Below are positions 6,630-16,091 of a stretch of DNA of 64,000 bases, one piece after another. Each line of letters starts with the position of its first letter. The first letter of the stretch is position 1. The stretch comes from Bacteroidaceae bacterium (GTDB taxonomy: Bacteria; Bacteroidota; Bacteroidia; Bacteroidales; Bacteroidaceae). Where the stretch lies: the NCBI GenBank assembly GCA_017546505.1, contig JAFYWV010000064.1, positions 1 to 64,000 on the forward strand, in the 5' to 3' direction. The position numbers and the translations under genes were made by a program. The notes below the pieces were generated by a model. That model saw nothing but the letters and a program-made list of their open reading frames with translations. It made no database searches and was not told the DNA's origin.

Positions 6630-9443
6630 TTATTCGGCAGGTGTCATACTCACCTCGATGTAGTTGCCCTTGTCGAGGATATATTTTGCCAGCAGACGCA
6701 CATCCTCGGCTGTGATACTGTTCACAAGTCCGGTATATCCATCGTAGGTGTTCTTGCCCTCGAAATAGTAGCTGTAGAGCCAATTCATCCAAGCACCGTT
6801 CTTCTTCTGCTTCTCCTCGAACGATTTGAGCATATAGCTGCGTACCTTCTCGATATGTTCGCTTACAGGGCCTTCTGCGGCCATTTTCTCGAACTGTTTG
6901 ATGATGATTGCAAGGAGTTCCTCGCGGCGGTCGGGCGACATCTTGAAGTTGATGCTGAGCGAGTACTGGTTCTCGGGTTCAGCAGCAACAGAACCCTGGA
7001 CACCTACACCGTATGTACCTCCCTCTTTCTCGCGCACCTCCTCTGTGTATACGATATCGAGTATCTGCTTCAAGAAACTCATTGTAAGTATGTTTTTTTG
7101 TGACGGGTCAATGTCGCCGGTGTATGTAACAACCTGTGTGCCGGTTGGTGTCTCCATCTTGTTCTTGAAGTTGTTTTTGTAGATACCCTCGCGTGCCTTC
7201 ACCGGTGATGCGACAATCTCCTCTGTGCGGCCACTGCACGGCAACGCTCCAATATAACGCTCGACAAGCGGTTTCAGAACCTCGAGGTCAACATTGCCGA
7301 CAACAACGAACGTGTAACCGGTTGCATCGCTTGTTCTCTCGCGGTAAATCTCAAGAACACGGTCATAGTCTACCTTGTCGACATCCGATGCAAGCAAAGG
7401 CATCACACGTGGATGGTTGTCGTAGAGTGCCTTTACAAGAGTGTCGCTTAGTGCTGTGTTGGGGTTGAGATTTCTGTCCTTAAGATTGTTGCGCATACGT
7501 GATGTGAGTGACTCGAATGCTTTCTCGTCCTTGCGTGGCTGTGTGAATTTGAGGTACATCAGCTGGAACATCTCCTCAAGGTCTTTTGTTGAACAACTTG
7601 CATTTATCACGTCATACAGTGAGCCGCTGCCTACATTGGCACTTGCTGTGCTGCCCGACATCTTTTTGTTGAGCTGCATAGCATCGAACACGCCGTAACC
7701 GCCGGCTGGAACAAGTGACGACATCATTGCAATATTCAAACGGTCAGCGTCGGCATAACGGTTGGTACCGCCAATCTTGTAACCGGCAAGCGAAATCTTG
7801 TCGGCCTGGAAATCGGTAGGCTTCACTACCACCTTTATGCCGTTTTCCAAAGTCCACACGGTTGAGCCCCATACACCATCCTGTGTCTCTGCAACTTTGC
7901 ATCCGGCAGGAACCTCTGCAAGCAATGGAGCATCGACTGCATTGTCCTCGTATGCCGATATTCTTGCATTTGCAATGGCCTGCTGCAACATTTCAATGTC
8001 ATTGATACCCGGATATACAGCACCATCTTTTTCCGGAGCAAAAGAGACAACCGCCTTGTTGTCATTGCGGATGAGTGAAGGGAGAACGGCATTTACCTCT
8101 TCGAGGGTAATGGCATTGATAATCTCCTTTGTCATTTCATACTCTGCAGTGGGGTCCATCAGGCTGTTGTTGTCGAGGAAGTGTCTTACGCAGTTCTCGA
8201 TGTAGTAGTTGCTTGTGCGCTTGTCACGCTCGGCATACCAGCTCTCGTTGCCGGCAAGCATCTGCTCTTTTGCACGTTTCAACTCCGGCTCTGTAAAACC
8301 GAAGCGACGCGCGCGTTCAACCTCTGTGAGTACAAATGGTATAGCTTCCAATATCTGCTCGGGTTTGCAGTTTACAGCAATGGTGAACGCTTTCTTGGTC
8401 TGTGCGACACCAAAGTCGTTATAACCGACACCGGCACCCATATATGGTGGGTTCTTGCTGCTTGCAATCTCCCTGAAACGCATATTGAGCAGGCCTGTTG
8501 CAAATGATTTCAGGTAGTTGTCGTATTGGAACTCCTTTGTGTTGCGCATCTCGCGTGGAGCTGCATCGTGCTTGTACATAATCTGCAACATATAGTTCTG
8601 CTGCTCCTTGTCAATCTGCTGTGAGAAGATTGGCTCTTTGTTGTCCTCAACAGGATAATATACGCGCTCGGCCGGTTTTTTGGCTTTCTTTATCTGCTTA
8701 AAAATCTTTTTGACTTTCTTTTCCATTGCATCGACATCGATGTCGCCTACAATGATTATGCCTTGAAGGTCGGGGCGATACCATTTCTCGTAGTAGTCGC
8801 ACAGTGCCTGATGGGGGAAGTTGTCCACAACCTCCATAATACCTATCGGCAGGCGGCTGCCATATCTGCTGCCGGGGAAAATGTCGGCAAGCATACGCTC
8901 CTGCATACGCATCATCGCAGTGTTACGGCCACGCCACTCTTCGTGTATCACACCACGCTCGTTGTCAATTTCCTGCGCATCAAGTGTGAGTCCATCGGCC
9001 CAGTCGTGCAAAATCCACAAGCAAGAGTCTATCGCTCCCTCTACATTCACCGGGACATTGTCAATGTTGTACACTGTCTCGTCGATAGATGTGTAGGCGT
9101 TAAGGTCGGCACCGAACTTAACTCCAATGCTCTCAAGGTAGTTTATCATTGACTTGCCAGGGAAGTGCTCTGTGCCATTGAAGCACATATGCTCAAGAAA
9201 GTGTGCAAGTCCGCGCTGGTGCTCCTCCTCCTGTATTGAACCCACCTTCTGCGCAATGTAGAAATTTACGAGATTTTCGGGATTGTTGTTACGGCGGATG
9301 TAATAGGTGATTCCGTTCTTTAGTTTACCGACCCTGATTGTCGGGTCGAGAGGCAACTGCTTGCCATCATTCCCGGCCAATGCAGGGAAAGTTACGGCAA
9401 TGGCAACAATGGCCGTGAAAAGAAATTTAATGTACTTTTTCAT
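6630..9443 (-). CDS. M16-family zinc metallopeptidase (first copy)
   Basis: The protein has 937 aa with a signal peptide cleaved near residue 23, so it is periplasmic or outer-membrane facing. The inverted zinc motif HFLEH is at residues 81-85, and the third ligand is probably Glu162 in EIDNERGVI, 77 residues on, as in pitrilysin/insulinase enzymes. The length fits a two-module M16 protein in which the second half is a non-catalytic M16 repeat (domain near 520-930). Substrates are probably peptides, but not identifiable. A paralogue of the same design is at 25437-28232. A TAAATTTG box at 9609-9616 may be its promoter, giving a leader of about 160 nt. Confidence 0.9.
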   Translation of the reverse strand: MKKYIKFLFTAIVAIAVTFPALAGNDGKQLPLDPTIRVGKLKNGITYYIRRNNNPENLVNFYIAQKVGSIQEEEHQRGLAHFLEHMCFNGTEHFPGKSMINYLESIGVKFGADLNAYTSIDETVYNIDNVPVNVEGAIDSCLWILHDWADGLTLDAQEIDNERGVIHEEWRGRNTAMMRMQERMLADIFPGSRYGSRLPIGIMEVVDNFPHQALCDYYEKWYRPDLQGIIIVGDIDVDAMEKKVKKIFKQIKKAKKPAERVYYPVEDNKEPIFSQQIDKEQQNYMLQIMYKHDAAPREMRNTKEFQYDNYLKSFATGLLNMRFREIASSKNPPYMGAGVGYNDFGVAQTKKAFTIAVNCKPEQILEAIPFVLTEVERARRFGFTEPELKRAKEQMLAGNESWYAERDKRTSNYYIENCVRHFLDNNSLMDPTAEYEMTKEIINAITLEEVNAVLPSLIRNDNKAVVSFAPEKDGAVYPGINDIEMLQQAIANARISAYEDNAVDAPLLAEVPAGCKVAETQDGVWGSTVWTLENGIKVVVKPTDFQADKISLAGYKIGGTNRYADADRLNIAMMSSLVPAGGYGVFDAMQLNKKMSGSTASANVGSGSLYDVINASCSTKDLEEMFQLMYLKFTQPRKDEKAFESLTSRMRNNLKDRNLNPNTALSDTLVKALYDNHPRVMPLLASDVDKVDYDRVLEIYRERTSDATGYTFVVVGNVDLEVLKPLVERYIGALPCSGRTEEIVASPVKAREGIYKNNFKNKMETPTGTQVVTYTGDIDPSQKNILTMSFLKQILDIVYTEEVREKEGGTYGVGVQGSVAAEPENQYSLSINFKMSPDRREELLAIIIKQFEKMAAEGPVSEHIEKVRSYMLKSFEEKQKKNGAWMNWLYSYYFEGKNTYDGYTGLVNSITAEDVRLLAKYILDKGNYIEVSMTPAE

Positions 9444-9608
9444 TGAAAAATGCTTATTATGTTATAAAAAATATTTACAAAAGAGACCTTGATTGAGCTA
9501 CAATGCCCATCAAGGGAAAACAAACGGGCTTGTGTGCAAAGCAATACAAAACAAGCTGTTGTGCTGTTTTCTCCCCGGCTGGGGAATATACCTCTTTATA
9601 TTAAGATG

Positions 9609-9616
9609 CAAATTTA
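9609..9616 (-). promoter_or_regulatory. Candidate -7 box for the M16 peptidase gene
   Basis: On the minus strand this reads TAAATTTG, an exact -7 match. No clear -33 element is at the right distance. The 210-bp gap 9444-9654 has a further small hairpin, CCCC-GGCT-GGGG, within the leader. Confidence 0.4.
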
Positions 9617-9654
9617 ACAAAATAAACAATATTATGCAGTGCCGTTTTTATTTT

Positions 9655-10353
9655 TTAACAATCGGATGCTGAACACTGGTATCTTTTTGTAAGTCTGAGG
9701 TTATTTTGGTAATATTCACTGTTTTCAATGACAAAAGGTTTTCTGTCACCGTGTACGGCACGGAACTGCACCTCTGCGATAATCTCCTTCTCGTCCCGGC
9801 TTCTGCTTTCCATAGCATTGATTTCAATACATTTTCCAAAAAGCCCTATCTCGCGGTACAGTTCGGCTATTATACTCATAGGCAGTCTGTTCTTTCCCTT
9901 ATCAAGCACTTCGATTACACATTTTTTGAAGAAAAAATAATCCGGGACAGGAATCTCAATCTTCCGCTCGGGATTGCGATGGTACAAATCATTGTAGCTC
10001 CTTATAATCTCCATCAGCAGCTGCACACAATGTTCGTCGTTCAATTCGCCGATAGGTTCCAGTTGATGGTATGCTTCCTGTAAATCATAGAAACCGTAGA
10101 TTTCGGCTTCGTTTTTCTCACCCATCTCAAAGCACTCGGTAACATAATCGGAATACCAGATGTATTTTTCTGTCTTGCGCGATTTCTGAACAATTGATGC
10201 CGTTCTATACGGACATCCCAATCGCCCGTCGGACCATTCATAACATTGCATTTTACACCGAAGATCACCATTTCCCGGAATAAGGCGTTTGAACGATATA
10301 CCAAATCCGTCAATAATTCCAAAGAAATGTTCAATTTTAGAATAATCACCCAT
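9655..10353 (-). CDS. Hypothetical cytoplasmic protein
   Basis: The protein has 232 aa and I do not recognise it. It has no signal peptide or membrane segment, is rich in Tyr, Glu and Ile, and has six Cys (CYEW and GCPYR near residues 37-48, CFEMGE near 75, single ones in the middle, and a C-terminal SDC). A charged, mostly helical middle (residues 95-200) is likely. It stands alone: the M16 gene lies downstream on the same strand after 210 bp, and threonine aldolase is divergent. Base composition is close to the neighbours. It is probably a real gene because of its length, clean start and lack of a better frame. Confidence 0.6.
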   Translation of the reverse strand: MGDYSKIEHFFGIIDGFGISFKRLIPGNGDLRCKMQCYEWSDGRLGCPYRTASIVQKSRKTEKYIWYSDYVTECFEMGEKNEAEIYGFYDLQEAYHQLEPIGELNDEHCVQLLMEIIRSYNDLYHRNPERKIEIPVPDYFFFKKCVIEVLDKGKNRLPMSIIAELYREIGLFGKCIEINAMESRSRDEKEIIAEVQFRAVHGDRKPFVIENSEYYQNNLRLTKRYQCSASDC

Positions 10354-10527
10354 AGTGCTTTGTTTTGATTTTTACGATAATATAGTGTTGTGGATTATGC
10401 TCGATATCACAAGAAAATGATATTTATTCTTTTTTTTAACTTTTTGCCCCTCTTTTTGTTATATATATAACAATCTTCTATACCGTATTGTTTTGAAAAA
10501 AACGTTTTTTTTCATTTTTTTTATCAC

Positions 10528-10535
10528 TATCTTCG
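10528..10535 (+). promoter_or_regulatory. Candidate -7 box upstream of threonine aldolase
   Basis: TATCTTCG is one base from TAnnTTTG and is followed 22 bp later by the ATG. No -33 element is seen at about 20 bp. The 204-bp divergent gap is otherwise very AT-rich. Confidence 0.35.
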
Positions 10536-10557
10536 CAAAAACAAAAAAAACGACATT

Positions 10558-11604
10558 ATGATACGTTTCGATTCTGATTATATTGAAGGGGCGCACCCTG
10601 CAATACTGCAGGCTCTTGCAGATACTAATTTTGAACAGCATATAGGTTACGGATGCGATGACTATTGTGAAAGAGCCCGCGATATTATTAGAGAACACTG
10701 TGGCGACCACGGGCTTGGCGTGCAGTTCCTCGTTGGCGGCACACAGGCTAATGTAACAGTGATTGATGCCCTGCTCTACAGCTATCAGGGTGTGATTTCG
10801 GCCGATAGCGGGCATATCAACGTCCACGAGACGGGTGCTCCCGAGGCCACAGGACACAAGGTTATAGCTTTGCCCACAAAGGATGGTCGCCTGTCGGTTG
10901 AACAGATTGCTGAGTGTTATCACAATCACTGGAACGACGCTTCGCACGAGCATACCGTGCAGCCCGGTATGGTATATCTGTCGTGTCCGGCCGAGAATGG
11001 ACTGATATACAGCAAGGCCGAACTGACGGCAATATCAGAGTTCTGTCACAATCACGGGCTTTACCTTTTTGTAGATGGAGCACGTTTGGGTTACGGGCTT
11101 TGTGCAGAGGGTTGCGATATAACTCTTGCCGATCTGGCACGTCTGTGCGATGTTTTTTACATTGGTGGAACAAAAGTGGGTGCTCTGTTTGGCGAGGCTG
11201 TCGTTTTCAAAAGTGCCGAGATGCACCGCAGTTTCCGTTATGCCATCAAACAGCACGGAGGAATGTTGGCAAAGGGGCGCTTGCTTGGCATACAATTTGA
11301 ACAGTTGCTGAAAGGTGGTGACGATTGTCTCTATTTCAAATTGGCAAAGCACGCCAATTGTATGGCGGCAAAAATTCGCAAGGCTTTTGAGAGCAAAGGT
11401 GTCGAGATGTGGATTGACTCGCCCACAAATATGCAGTTCCCCCTTTTGACAAAGGAGCAGCAAGCTAAATTGGGTGAGAAATATGTACCTGAGTTCTGGG
11501 GAAAGTATGACGGAGAGCGCGATATAATTCGTTTCTGTACCAGTTGGGCTACAAAGCCCGAGAATGTGGATGGTTTGTGTGAATATATTGAGAGAGTGCT
11601 GTAA
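10558..11604 (+). CDS. Low-specificity L-threonine aldolase family protein
   Basis: The protein has 348 aa. It is a fold-type I PLP enzyme of the beta-eliminating lyase/threonine aldolase family: an FDSDYIEGAHPAIL start, VGGTQANVTV, a HINVHETGA segment that stacks on PLP, the cofactor-binding FVDGARLGYGL, and the Schiff-base lysine in YIGGTKVGALFGE (Lys206). Such enzymes cleave L-threonine or allo-threonine to glycine and acetaldehyde in the cytoplasm. The next gene starts 15 bp downstream and is a ProX-like deacylase, so the two are probably co-transcribed. Assignment to the family is firm; the exact amino-acid substrate is inferred. Confidence 0.87.
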   Translation: MIRFDSDYIEGAHPAILQALADTNFEQHIGYGCDDYCERARDIIREHCGDHGLGVQFLVGGTQANVTVIDALLYSYQGVISADSGHINVHETGAPEATGHKVIALPTKDGRLSVEQIAECYHNHWNDASHEHTVQPGMVYLSCPAENGLIYSKAELTAISEFCHNHGLYLFVDGARLGYGLCAEGCDITLADLARLCDVFYIGGTKVGALFGEAVVFKSAEMHRSFRYAIKQHGGMLAKGRLLGIQFEQLLKGGDDCLYFKLAKHANCMAAKIRKAFESKGVEMWIDSPTNMQFPLLTKEQQAKLGEKYVPEFWGKYDGERDIIRFCTSWATKPENVDGLCEYIERVL

Positions 11605-11619
11605 TGGAATAAATGAAGA

Positions 11620-12123
11620 ATGGAAAACGAACGCATAGACAAAGTATTGGAGTTTCTCAACGAGAAGGGTTTTGAATACAATTGGTACACCCATCCCGAA
11701 GCTCCCACAATAGAGATTGCACGTCAGCATTGGAGGCAGGATGGTTCAAAGCATTGCAAGAACCTCTTTTTTCGCAACCACAAAGGCAACCGTCACTATC
11801 TTGTCGTGCTCGACTGTGAGCGCGACCTCGACATACACGACTTGGAGAAGCGCCTTCATCAGGGAAAGCTGTCGTTTGCATCGCCGCAGCGAATGGAGAA
11901 ATATCTTGGCCTTACTCCGGGGTCGGTATCGCCTTTCGGGCTGATAAATGACATAGAGCATCACGTGTACCTTTTTATGGACAAAAATCTACTCAATGAA
12001 AAAGCATTGAGTTTCCATCCAAACGACAACCGTGCAACTGTTGTCATTGAGGTTGAGGAGTTTTTGCGTTACCTTAATGTCGTGGGTAATGATTTTGAAT
12101 TTATAGAGCTGTATGACAATTAA
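11620..12123 (+). CDS. ProX/YbaK-family aminoacyl-tRNA deacylase
   Basis: The protein has 167 aa and belongs to the YbaK/EbsC/ProX superfamily of free-standing trans-editing domains that hydrolyse mischarged tRNA, commonly Ala-tRNA(Pro). Visible are NWYTHPEAPTIEIA near the start, the conserved lysine region KHCKNLFFRNHKGNRHYLVV (residues about 44-63), LSFASPQRMEKYLGLTPGSVSPFGL with the GxxSPFGL substrate loop, and a C-terminal HPNDNRATVVI. The form matches the ProX (PrdX) subgroup. It follows threonine aldolase at 15 bp and ends in a strong palindromic terminator. Confidence 0.85.
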   Translation: MENERIDKVLEFLNEKGFEYNWYTHPEAPTIEIARQHWRQDGSKHCKNLFFRNHKGNRHYLVVLDCERDLDIHDLEKRLHQGKLSFASPQRMEKYLGLTPGSVSPFGLINDIEHHVYLFMDKNLLNEKALSFHPNDNRATVVIEVEEFLRYLNVVGNDFEFIELYDN

Positions 12124-12172
12124 TTATAAAAGAGGGTTCGCTTCAATGAAGTGAACCCTCTTTTATAATTAA
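12122..12172. terminator. Bidirectional terminator
   Basis: A long near-perfect palindrome: TTATAAAAGAGGGTTC pairs with GAACCCTCTTTTATAA, with GCTTC/GAAGT inner pairing around AAT. It separates the convergent deacylase and DUF4301 genes and gives T-rich ends in both directions. Confidence 0.88.
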
Positions 12173-12179
12173 TGCTTGA

Positions 12180-13694
12180 TTACTTGTGGACATCGCGCAG
12201 CAAATCGTTCACTGTCTTTACTGGGTTGAAAGTGATTAACGGCACTTCGACAAAAATTGTATTCCAGTCACTCATTGCTCCATTCCACAGACCCGGGAGC
12301 TCCATAGCCTTCAGTTCACGACCATTTTTCGACTTGTGCGAGATGAAGCCGGTGTTCTTGTCGACATACTTTGGAAGGTCGTATTTCTCGCCCTTGTAGT
12401 TCTTGACCGCACATACAAGGTCTACCGGGTTAAAGTGTGTACCGTTTTCGAACATCGCTTTTGCCTCGGGGTTGCCCATATCAATCTGTGAACTCTCAAG
12501 AATCTGTAGCGACACTGTTCCGTCCGGGTTATATGCAAGGAATGGACCACCACCCGGCTCGCCAATATTCCTTACCATACCGCACACACGCATCGGACGG
12601 TTGAACTTCTTGCGCAGATAGAGCACAAGGTCGCAATCCTCCATCTGCTTGATTTTGTTGTTGCGACATTGCAAATCCTGTTGCAGGAAGTGTATCATCT
12701 CCTCAATCTGCTCGTGGGTATATTTGCCGCTATCGATGAGCTGAAGGTATTCGAATGCCTTCTTCTGCATCTTCACAAGGATTCCGGCAAGTACTTTCTT
12801 GTATGTTACAGTCTCGTCCTTCAGACGGTCGGGTACAACGTTGTCAATGTTCTTTATGAAGATGATGTCGGCATCGATATCATTGAGATTTTCAATGAGT
12901 GCACCGTGACCACCGGGGCGGAACACCAATGTCCCGTTCTCGCGGAATGGGGTGTCGTCGGCATTCACTGCGATGGTATCAGTGCTCTGCTTTTGCTCTG
13001 AGAATGATATCTCATATTTAACATTGAAAAGGTTCTCGTAATGGGCCTTACGCTCAGCAACCAACTCCTCGAAAAGTGCCTTGTGGTTGGGCGATACTGT
13101 AAAGTGGAGTTTCACAATACCGTTTGTGGCGGCATAGAGCGCACCCTCTACAAAATGTTCCTCGGCCGAGGTACGTGCCATCAGGTCGTATGTGTGGAAC
13201 TTGAGCAATCCCTTCGGCAACGAACCGTAGTTCATTCCGGTAAAATCGAGCAGGTTGAAAATGACACTCTTGTATTTACCGGCATCCATAAGTTCCTTGA
13301 TGGTGTGCTGGTCATTCTTTACGCACATTTCATTGAGGTCGCCAAAGAATGCAAACTTCTCCACATTCTCAAAGAATGTTTTTTCAAAGTCGGTGGTGGG
13401 TACTTCGTAGTCGGCGCTCAAGAATGCGAACAAATCCTTGAACATACGGCTTGCAGCGCCCGAAGCCGGAACAAACTTCAGGATTGCGCTATCTCCGGCG
13501 CAATAGTTGTCCCACTCTTTCAGATACTCTTCAATCTCTTGGTTGGTTGGTGTAAGCACTCCCCTTTCGGCTGTTGCTGCACCCTCAAGTTTAAGAAAAG
13601 GAAATCCGCTCTTGAAACGCTTTAACTGTTCGGCAACAATTTCGGTCGGGATACCTTTCTTGTTCAATTGCAATTGGTCTGCTTTGCTAATCAT
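12180..13694 (-). CDS. DUF4301-family protein
   Basis: The protein has 504 aa, the usual size of the DUF4301 family found in Bacteroidota. It has no signal peptide. The N-terminal third has KFVPASGAASRMFKDL, resembling the nucleotide-binding loop of sugar-nucleotidyltransferase enzymes, and the middle has VFRPGGHGALIENL and a DADIIFIKNIDNVV segment reminiscent of the metal-binding Asp region of that fold. I infer a nucleotidyltransferase-like cytoplasmic protein of unknown substrate. It is monocistronic: an exact -33/-7 style promoter is at 13725-13756 and a terminator lies just past its stop. Confidence 0.82.
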   Translation of the reverse strand: MISKADQLQLNKKGIPTEIVAEQLKRFKSGFPFLKLEGAATAERGVLTPTNQEIEEYLKEWDNYCAGDSAILKFVPASGAASRMFKDLFAFLSADYEVPTTDFEKTFFENVEKFAFFGDLNEMCVKNDQHTIKELMDAGKYKSVIFNLLDFTGMNYGSLPKGLLKFHTYDLMARTSAEEHFVEGALYAATNGIVKLHFTVSPNHKALFEELVAERKAHYENLFNVKYEISFSEQKQSTDTIAVNADDTPFRENGTLVFRPGGHGALIENLNDIDADIIFIKNIDNVVPDRLKDETVTYKKVLAGILVKMQKKAFEYLQLIDSGKYTHEQIEEMIHFLQQDLQCRNNKIKQMEDCDLVLYLRKKFNRPMRVCGMVRNIGEPGGGPFLAYNPDGTVSLQILESSQIDMGNPEAKAMFENGTHFNPVDLVCAVKNYKGEKYDLPKYVDKNTGFISHKSKNGRELKAMELPGLWNGAMSDWNTIFVEVPLITFNPVKTVNDLLRDVHK

Positions 13695-13724
13695 AATATT
13701 GTCGGTTAAAAGTTTTTCTGGTAG

Positions 13725-13756
13725 CGAAAATAGAAATAATTTCCATAAATGACAAA
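13725..13756 (-). promoter_or_regulatory. Promoter of the DUF4301 gene
   Basis: On the minus strand TTTG (13753-13756), a 20-bp spacer, then TATTTTCG (13725-13732), one base from the -7 consensus. Confidence 0.55.
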
Positions 13757-13817
13757 AAAATGCTGATAATTAAAATAGAAAAACTAAATTCGCAGTTTGA
13801 AAGGAGAGAAAATTATT

Positions 13818-16025
13818 ATGAGCGAGCTTTTGATACACACTGATGATGAAAAGAGAGTTATTCTTGATTTGACAGAAATTCTTGTAAAAAACATTGAGGG
13901 AGGAGCAGAGTCTGCTGCCTATAAGTTTATAAACGAAAGGCTGTCTGGGGCTATTGCCGAAGGTAAGATAACAAGGGATGCGCTTGGTTTCAGCCCTGTT
14001 GTGAATGATATGCAGACGGCGGTGCTTGTCGGTCAGGAAATAGGCTTTCAGGACGAGATAATAACCAGTATCCTGCTCAACCGCTGTGTGAATACCGGCA
14101 CAGCAACTATTGATGAAATTGGTGTGGTTTTTGGCGAGAATGTTACAAAAATTCTCACCAATCTTATGCAGATAAACTCTCTCTATGCCAAGAGCCCCAC
14201 TATCGAATCGGAGAATTTCAGAAATCTCCTGCTCTCGTTTACAAATGATATGCGAGTCATTCTCATTATGATAGCAAGCCGCCTTGTTATGTTGCGCGGT
14301 TTGTTCGACTCGGACAATGACGAGGCGCGTAAACTCGTGGCAAATGAAGCGTCAAAGCTGTATATCCCGCTTGCGCACAAGTTGGGTTTCTACAAACTGA
14401 AGTCGGAGATGGAGGACCTCTCACTGCGTTATACCGAGACGGAGATTTATGCCGAACTGAGCCGTAAACTGGAGGAGACCGCTGCATCACGTGAGGACTA
14501 CATTGCATCGTTCATCAAGCCCATCGAAAGACAGCTGAAGATGCAGCCTCATATAAAATTCCGTATAAAAGGTCGCACAAAGTCCATCAATTCAATATGG
14601 CAGAAGATGAAGAAGCAGCAGCGCCCGTTCGAGCAGATATATGACCTCTTTGCCATACGAATAATAATTGACAGCGAGCCACAGAACGAAAAGAGCGAGT
14701 GCTGGCAGGTATACTCTATTGTTGCCGATATGTACACTCCTAACCCTCATCGTTTGCGCGACTGGCTCTCAGTGCCCAAGAGTAACGGATATGAGTCGTT
14801 GCACACCACTGTGATGGGTCCTGAGGGACGTTGGGTTGAGGTGCAGATACGTACCGAACGTATGGATGCCGTTGCCGAGCACGGTCTTGCGGCTCACTGG
14901 CGTTATAAAGGCGTGCAAAGTGAGAAAGGGCTTGATAATCTGCTTGCATCAATACGTGACACTCTTGAGAATATGAGCGAAGAGAGCGCAGCAGAGAGCA
15001 AATTCAAAATGGAGCTTTACAAAGATGAGATTTTCATATTCACCCCCAAAGGTGACCTTTACCGTCTTGCCAAAGGAGCGACAATCCTTGACTTTGCATT
15101 CTCAATACACACCGGACTTGGCTGTCGCTGTACAGGTGCATTGGTTAACGGTCGCAATGTTCCGCTGCGTCACACCTTGAACAATGGCGACCAGGTTGAA
15201 ATTATAACCTCGAACAGCCAGACACCCAAATTGGCCTGGTTGAATATTGTGCAGACCGGGCGTGCCCGTGCCAAAATACGTCAAGCTCTGAAAGAAATAC
15301 GCGCCAAACAGGCCGATATGGGGCGTGAAACAATTGTGCGCAAACTGAAGAACCACAAGATTGAGTTCGATGAGTCGGTAATGGACCACCTCATACGCAA
15401 GATGGGCTTTAAGCGTTTGACCGATTTCTACCAGAATGTGTCGGATGGTGTGATTGATATTGCCGATGTCATAAAAAGATACCAGGCTCTGCTCAACCCC
15501 GAGAACGAGAACAACGAACCACAGCGCAGTGCCGGTGATTTCACTTTCACCAATAAGGAGCAGAACGGTTCGTCCGACGTTCTCATAATCGAACGTAATC
15601 TCAAAGGTGTGGACTATAAATTGGCGAAGTGCTGCTCACCCATCTTTGGCGACGATGTTTTTGGTTTTGTGACCATCAATGGCGGAATTTCCATTCATCG
15701 CAAGGATTGTGCAAACGCCCGCCAGTTACAAGAGCGATACCCCTATCGTGTGATTGAGGCACGCTGGAGTGAGTTTGAGAACAAAAATGCCTTGTTCCCG
15801 GTTACTTTGCGTGTTGTGGGAAATGACAATATTGGTGTCGTAACCAATATAACATCTGTAATATCACAGGAAAAGGATATAACGCTACGTGGAATAAACA
15901 TAGAGTCGCACGACACTCTCTTTTCGGGCACATTATCATTGCTTGTAGGTGGTAATACAAAGCTGAACAAACTTATTGCCAAGATTGAGGGTGTGAAAGG
16001 TGTCAAGCAGGTGAAGAGAGGTTAA
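13818..16025 (+). CDS. relA: RelA-type (p)ppGpp synthetase with a degenerate hydrolase domain
   Basis: The protein has 735 aa from the ATG at 13818, preceded by AAAGGAGAG; a TTG seven codons upstream is less likely. Domain order is RelA/SpoT: HD-hydrolase region (1-200), synthetase (240-365), TGS (about 405-465) and C-terminal ACT (about 660-735). The synthetase has RIKGRTKSINSIWQKM, YDLFAIRII, RLRDWLSVPKSNGYESLHT and EVQIRTERMD and looks active. In the hydrolase part the metal-binding His-Asp motif (LLHDxxEDT in active enzymes) reads LLNRCVNTG, and the later LADR Asp is Ser (IASRL). So it should make the alarmone but not degrade it. Another SpoT-like enzyme must exist elsewhere in the genome. 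Confidence 0.88.
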   Translation: MSELLIHTDDEKRVILDLTEILVKNIEGGAESAAYKFINERLSGAIAEGKITRDALGFSPVVNDMQTAVLVGQEIGFQDEIITSILLNRCVNTGTATIDEIGVVFGENVTKILTNLMQINSLYAKSPTIESENFRNLLLSFTNDMRVILIMIASRLVMLRGLFDSDNDEARKLVANEASKLYIPLAHKLGFYKLKSEMEDLSLRYTETEIYAELSRKLEETAASREDYIASFIKPIERQLKMQPHIKFRIKGRTKSINSIWQKMKKQQRPFEQIYDLFAIRIIIDSEPQNEKSECWQVYSIVADMYTPNPHRLRDWLSVPKSNGYESLHTTVMGPEGRWVEVQIRTERMDAVAEHGLAAHWRYKGVQSEKGLDNLLASIRDTLENMSEESAAESKFKMELYKDEIFIFTPKGDLYRLAKGATILDFAFSIHTGLGCRCTGALVNGRNVPLRHTLNNGDQVEIITSNSQTPKLAWLNIVQTGRARAKIRQALKEIRAKQADMGRETIVRKLKNHKIEFDESVMDHLIRKMGFKRLTDFYQNVSDGVIDIADVIKRYQALLNPENENNEPQRSAGDFTFTNKEQNGSSDVLIIERNLKGVDYKLAKCCSPIFGDDVFGFVTINGGISIHRKDCANARQLQERYPYRVIEARWSEFENKNALFPVTLRVVGNDNIGVVTNITSVISQEKDITLRGINIESHDTLFSGTLSLLVGGNTKLNKLIAKIEGVKGVKQVKRG

Positions 16026-16061
16026 AAAGAGTAAAAACTGTTTATTTAGATATAAAAGAGC

Positions 16062-16069
16062 TACTTTTG
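16062..16069 (+). promoter_or_regulatory. -7 box upstream of the DUF1573 gene
   Basis: TACTTTTG is an exact -7 match, 22 bp before the ATG. The upstream -33 region has only a T-rich TGTTTA. Confidence 0.55.
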
Positions 16070-16091
16070 TACAATTTAATATAAATGACAA

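Noticed and set aside
10459..10953. 164-codon minus-strand frame over the threonine aldolase start
   Set aside because: It is antisense to a confirmed enzyme gene and has no family.
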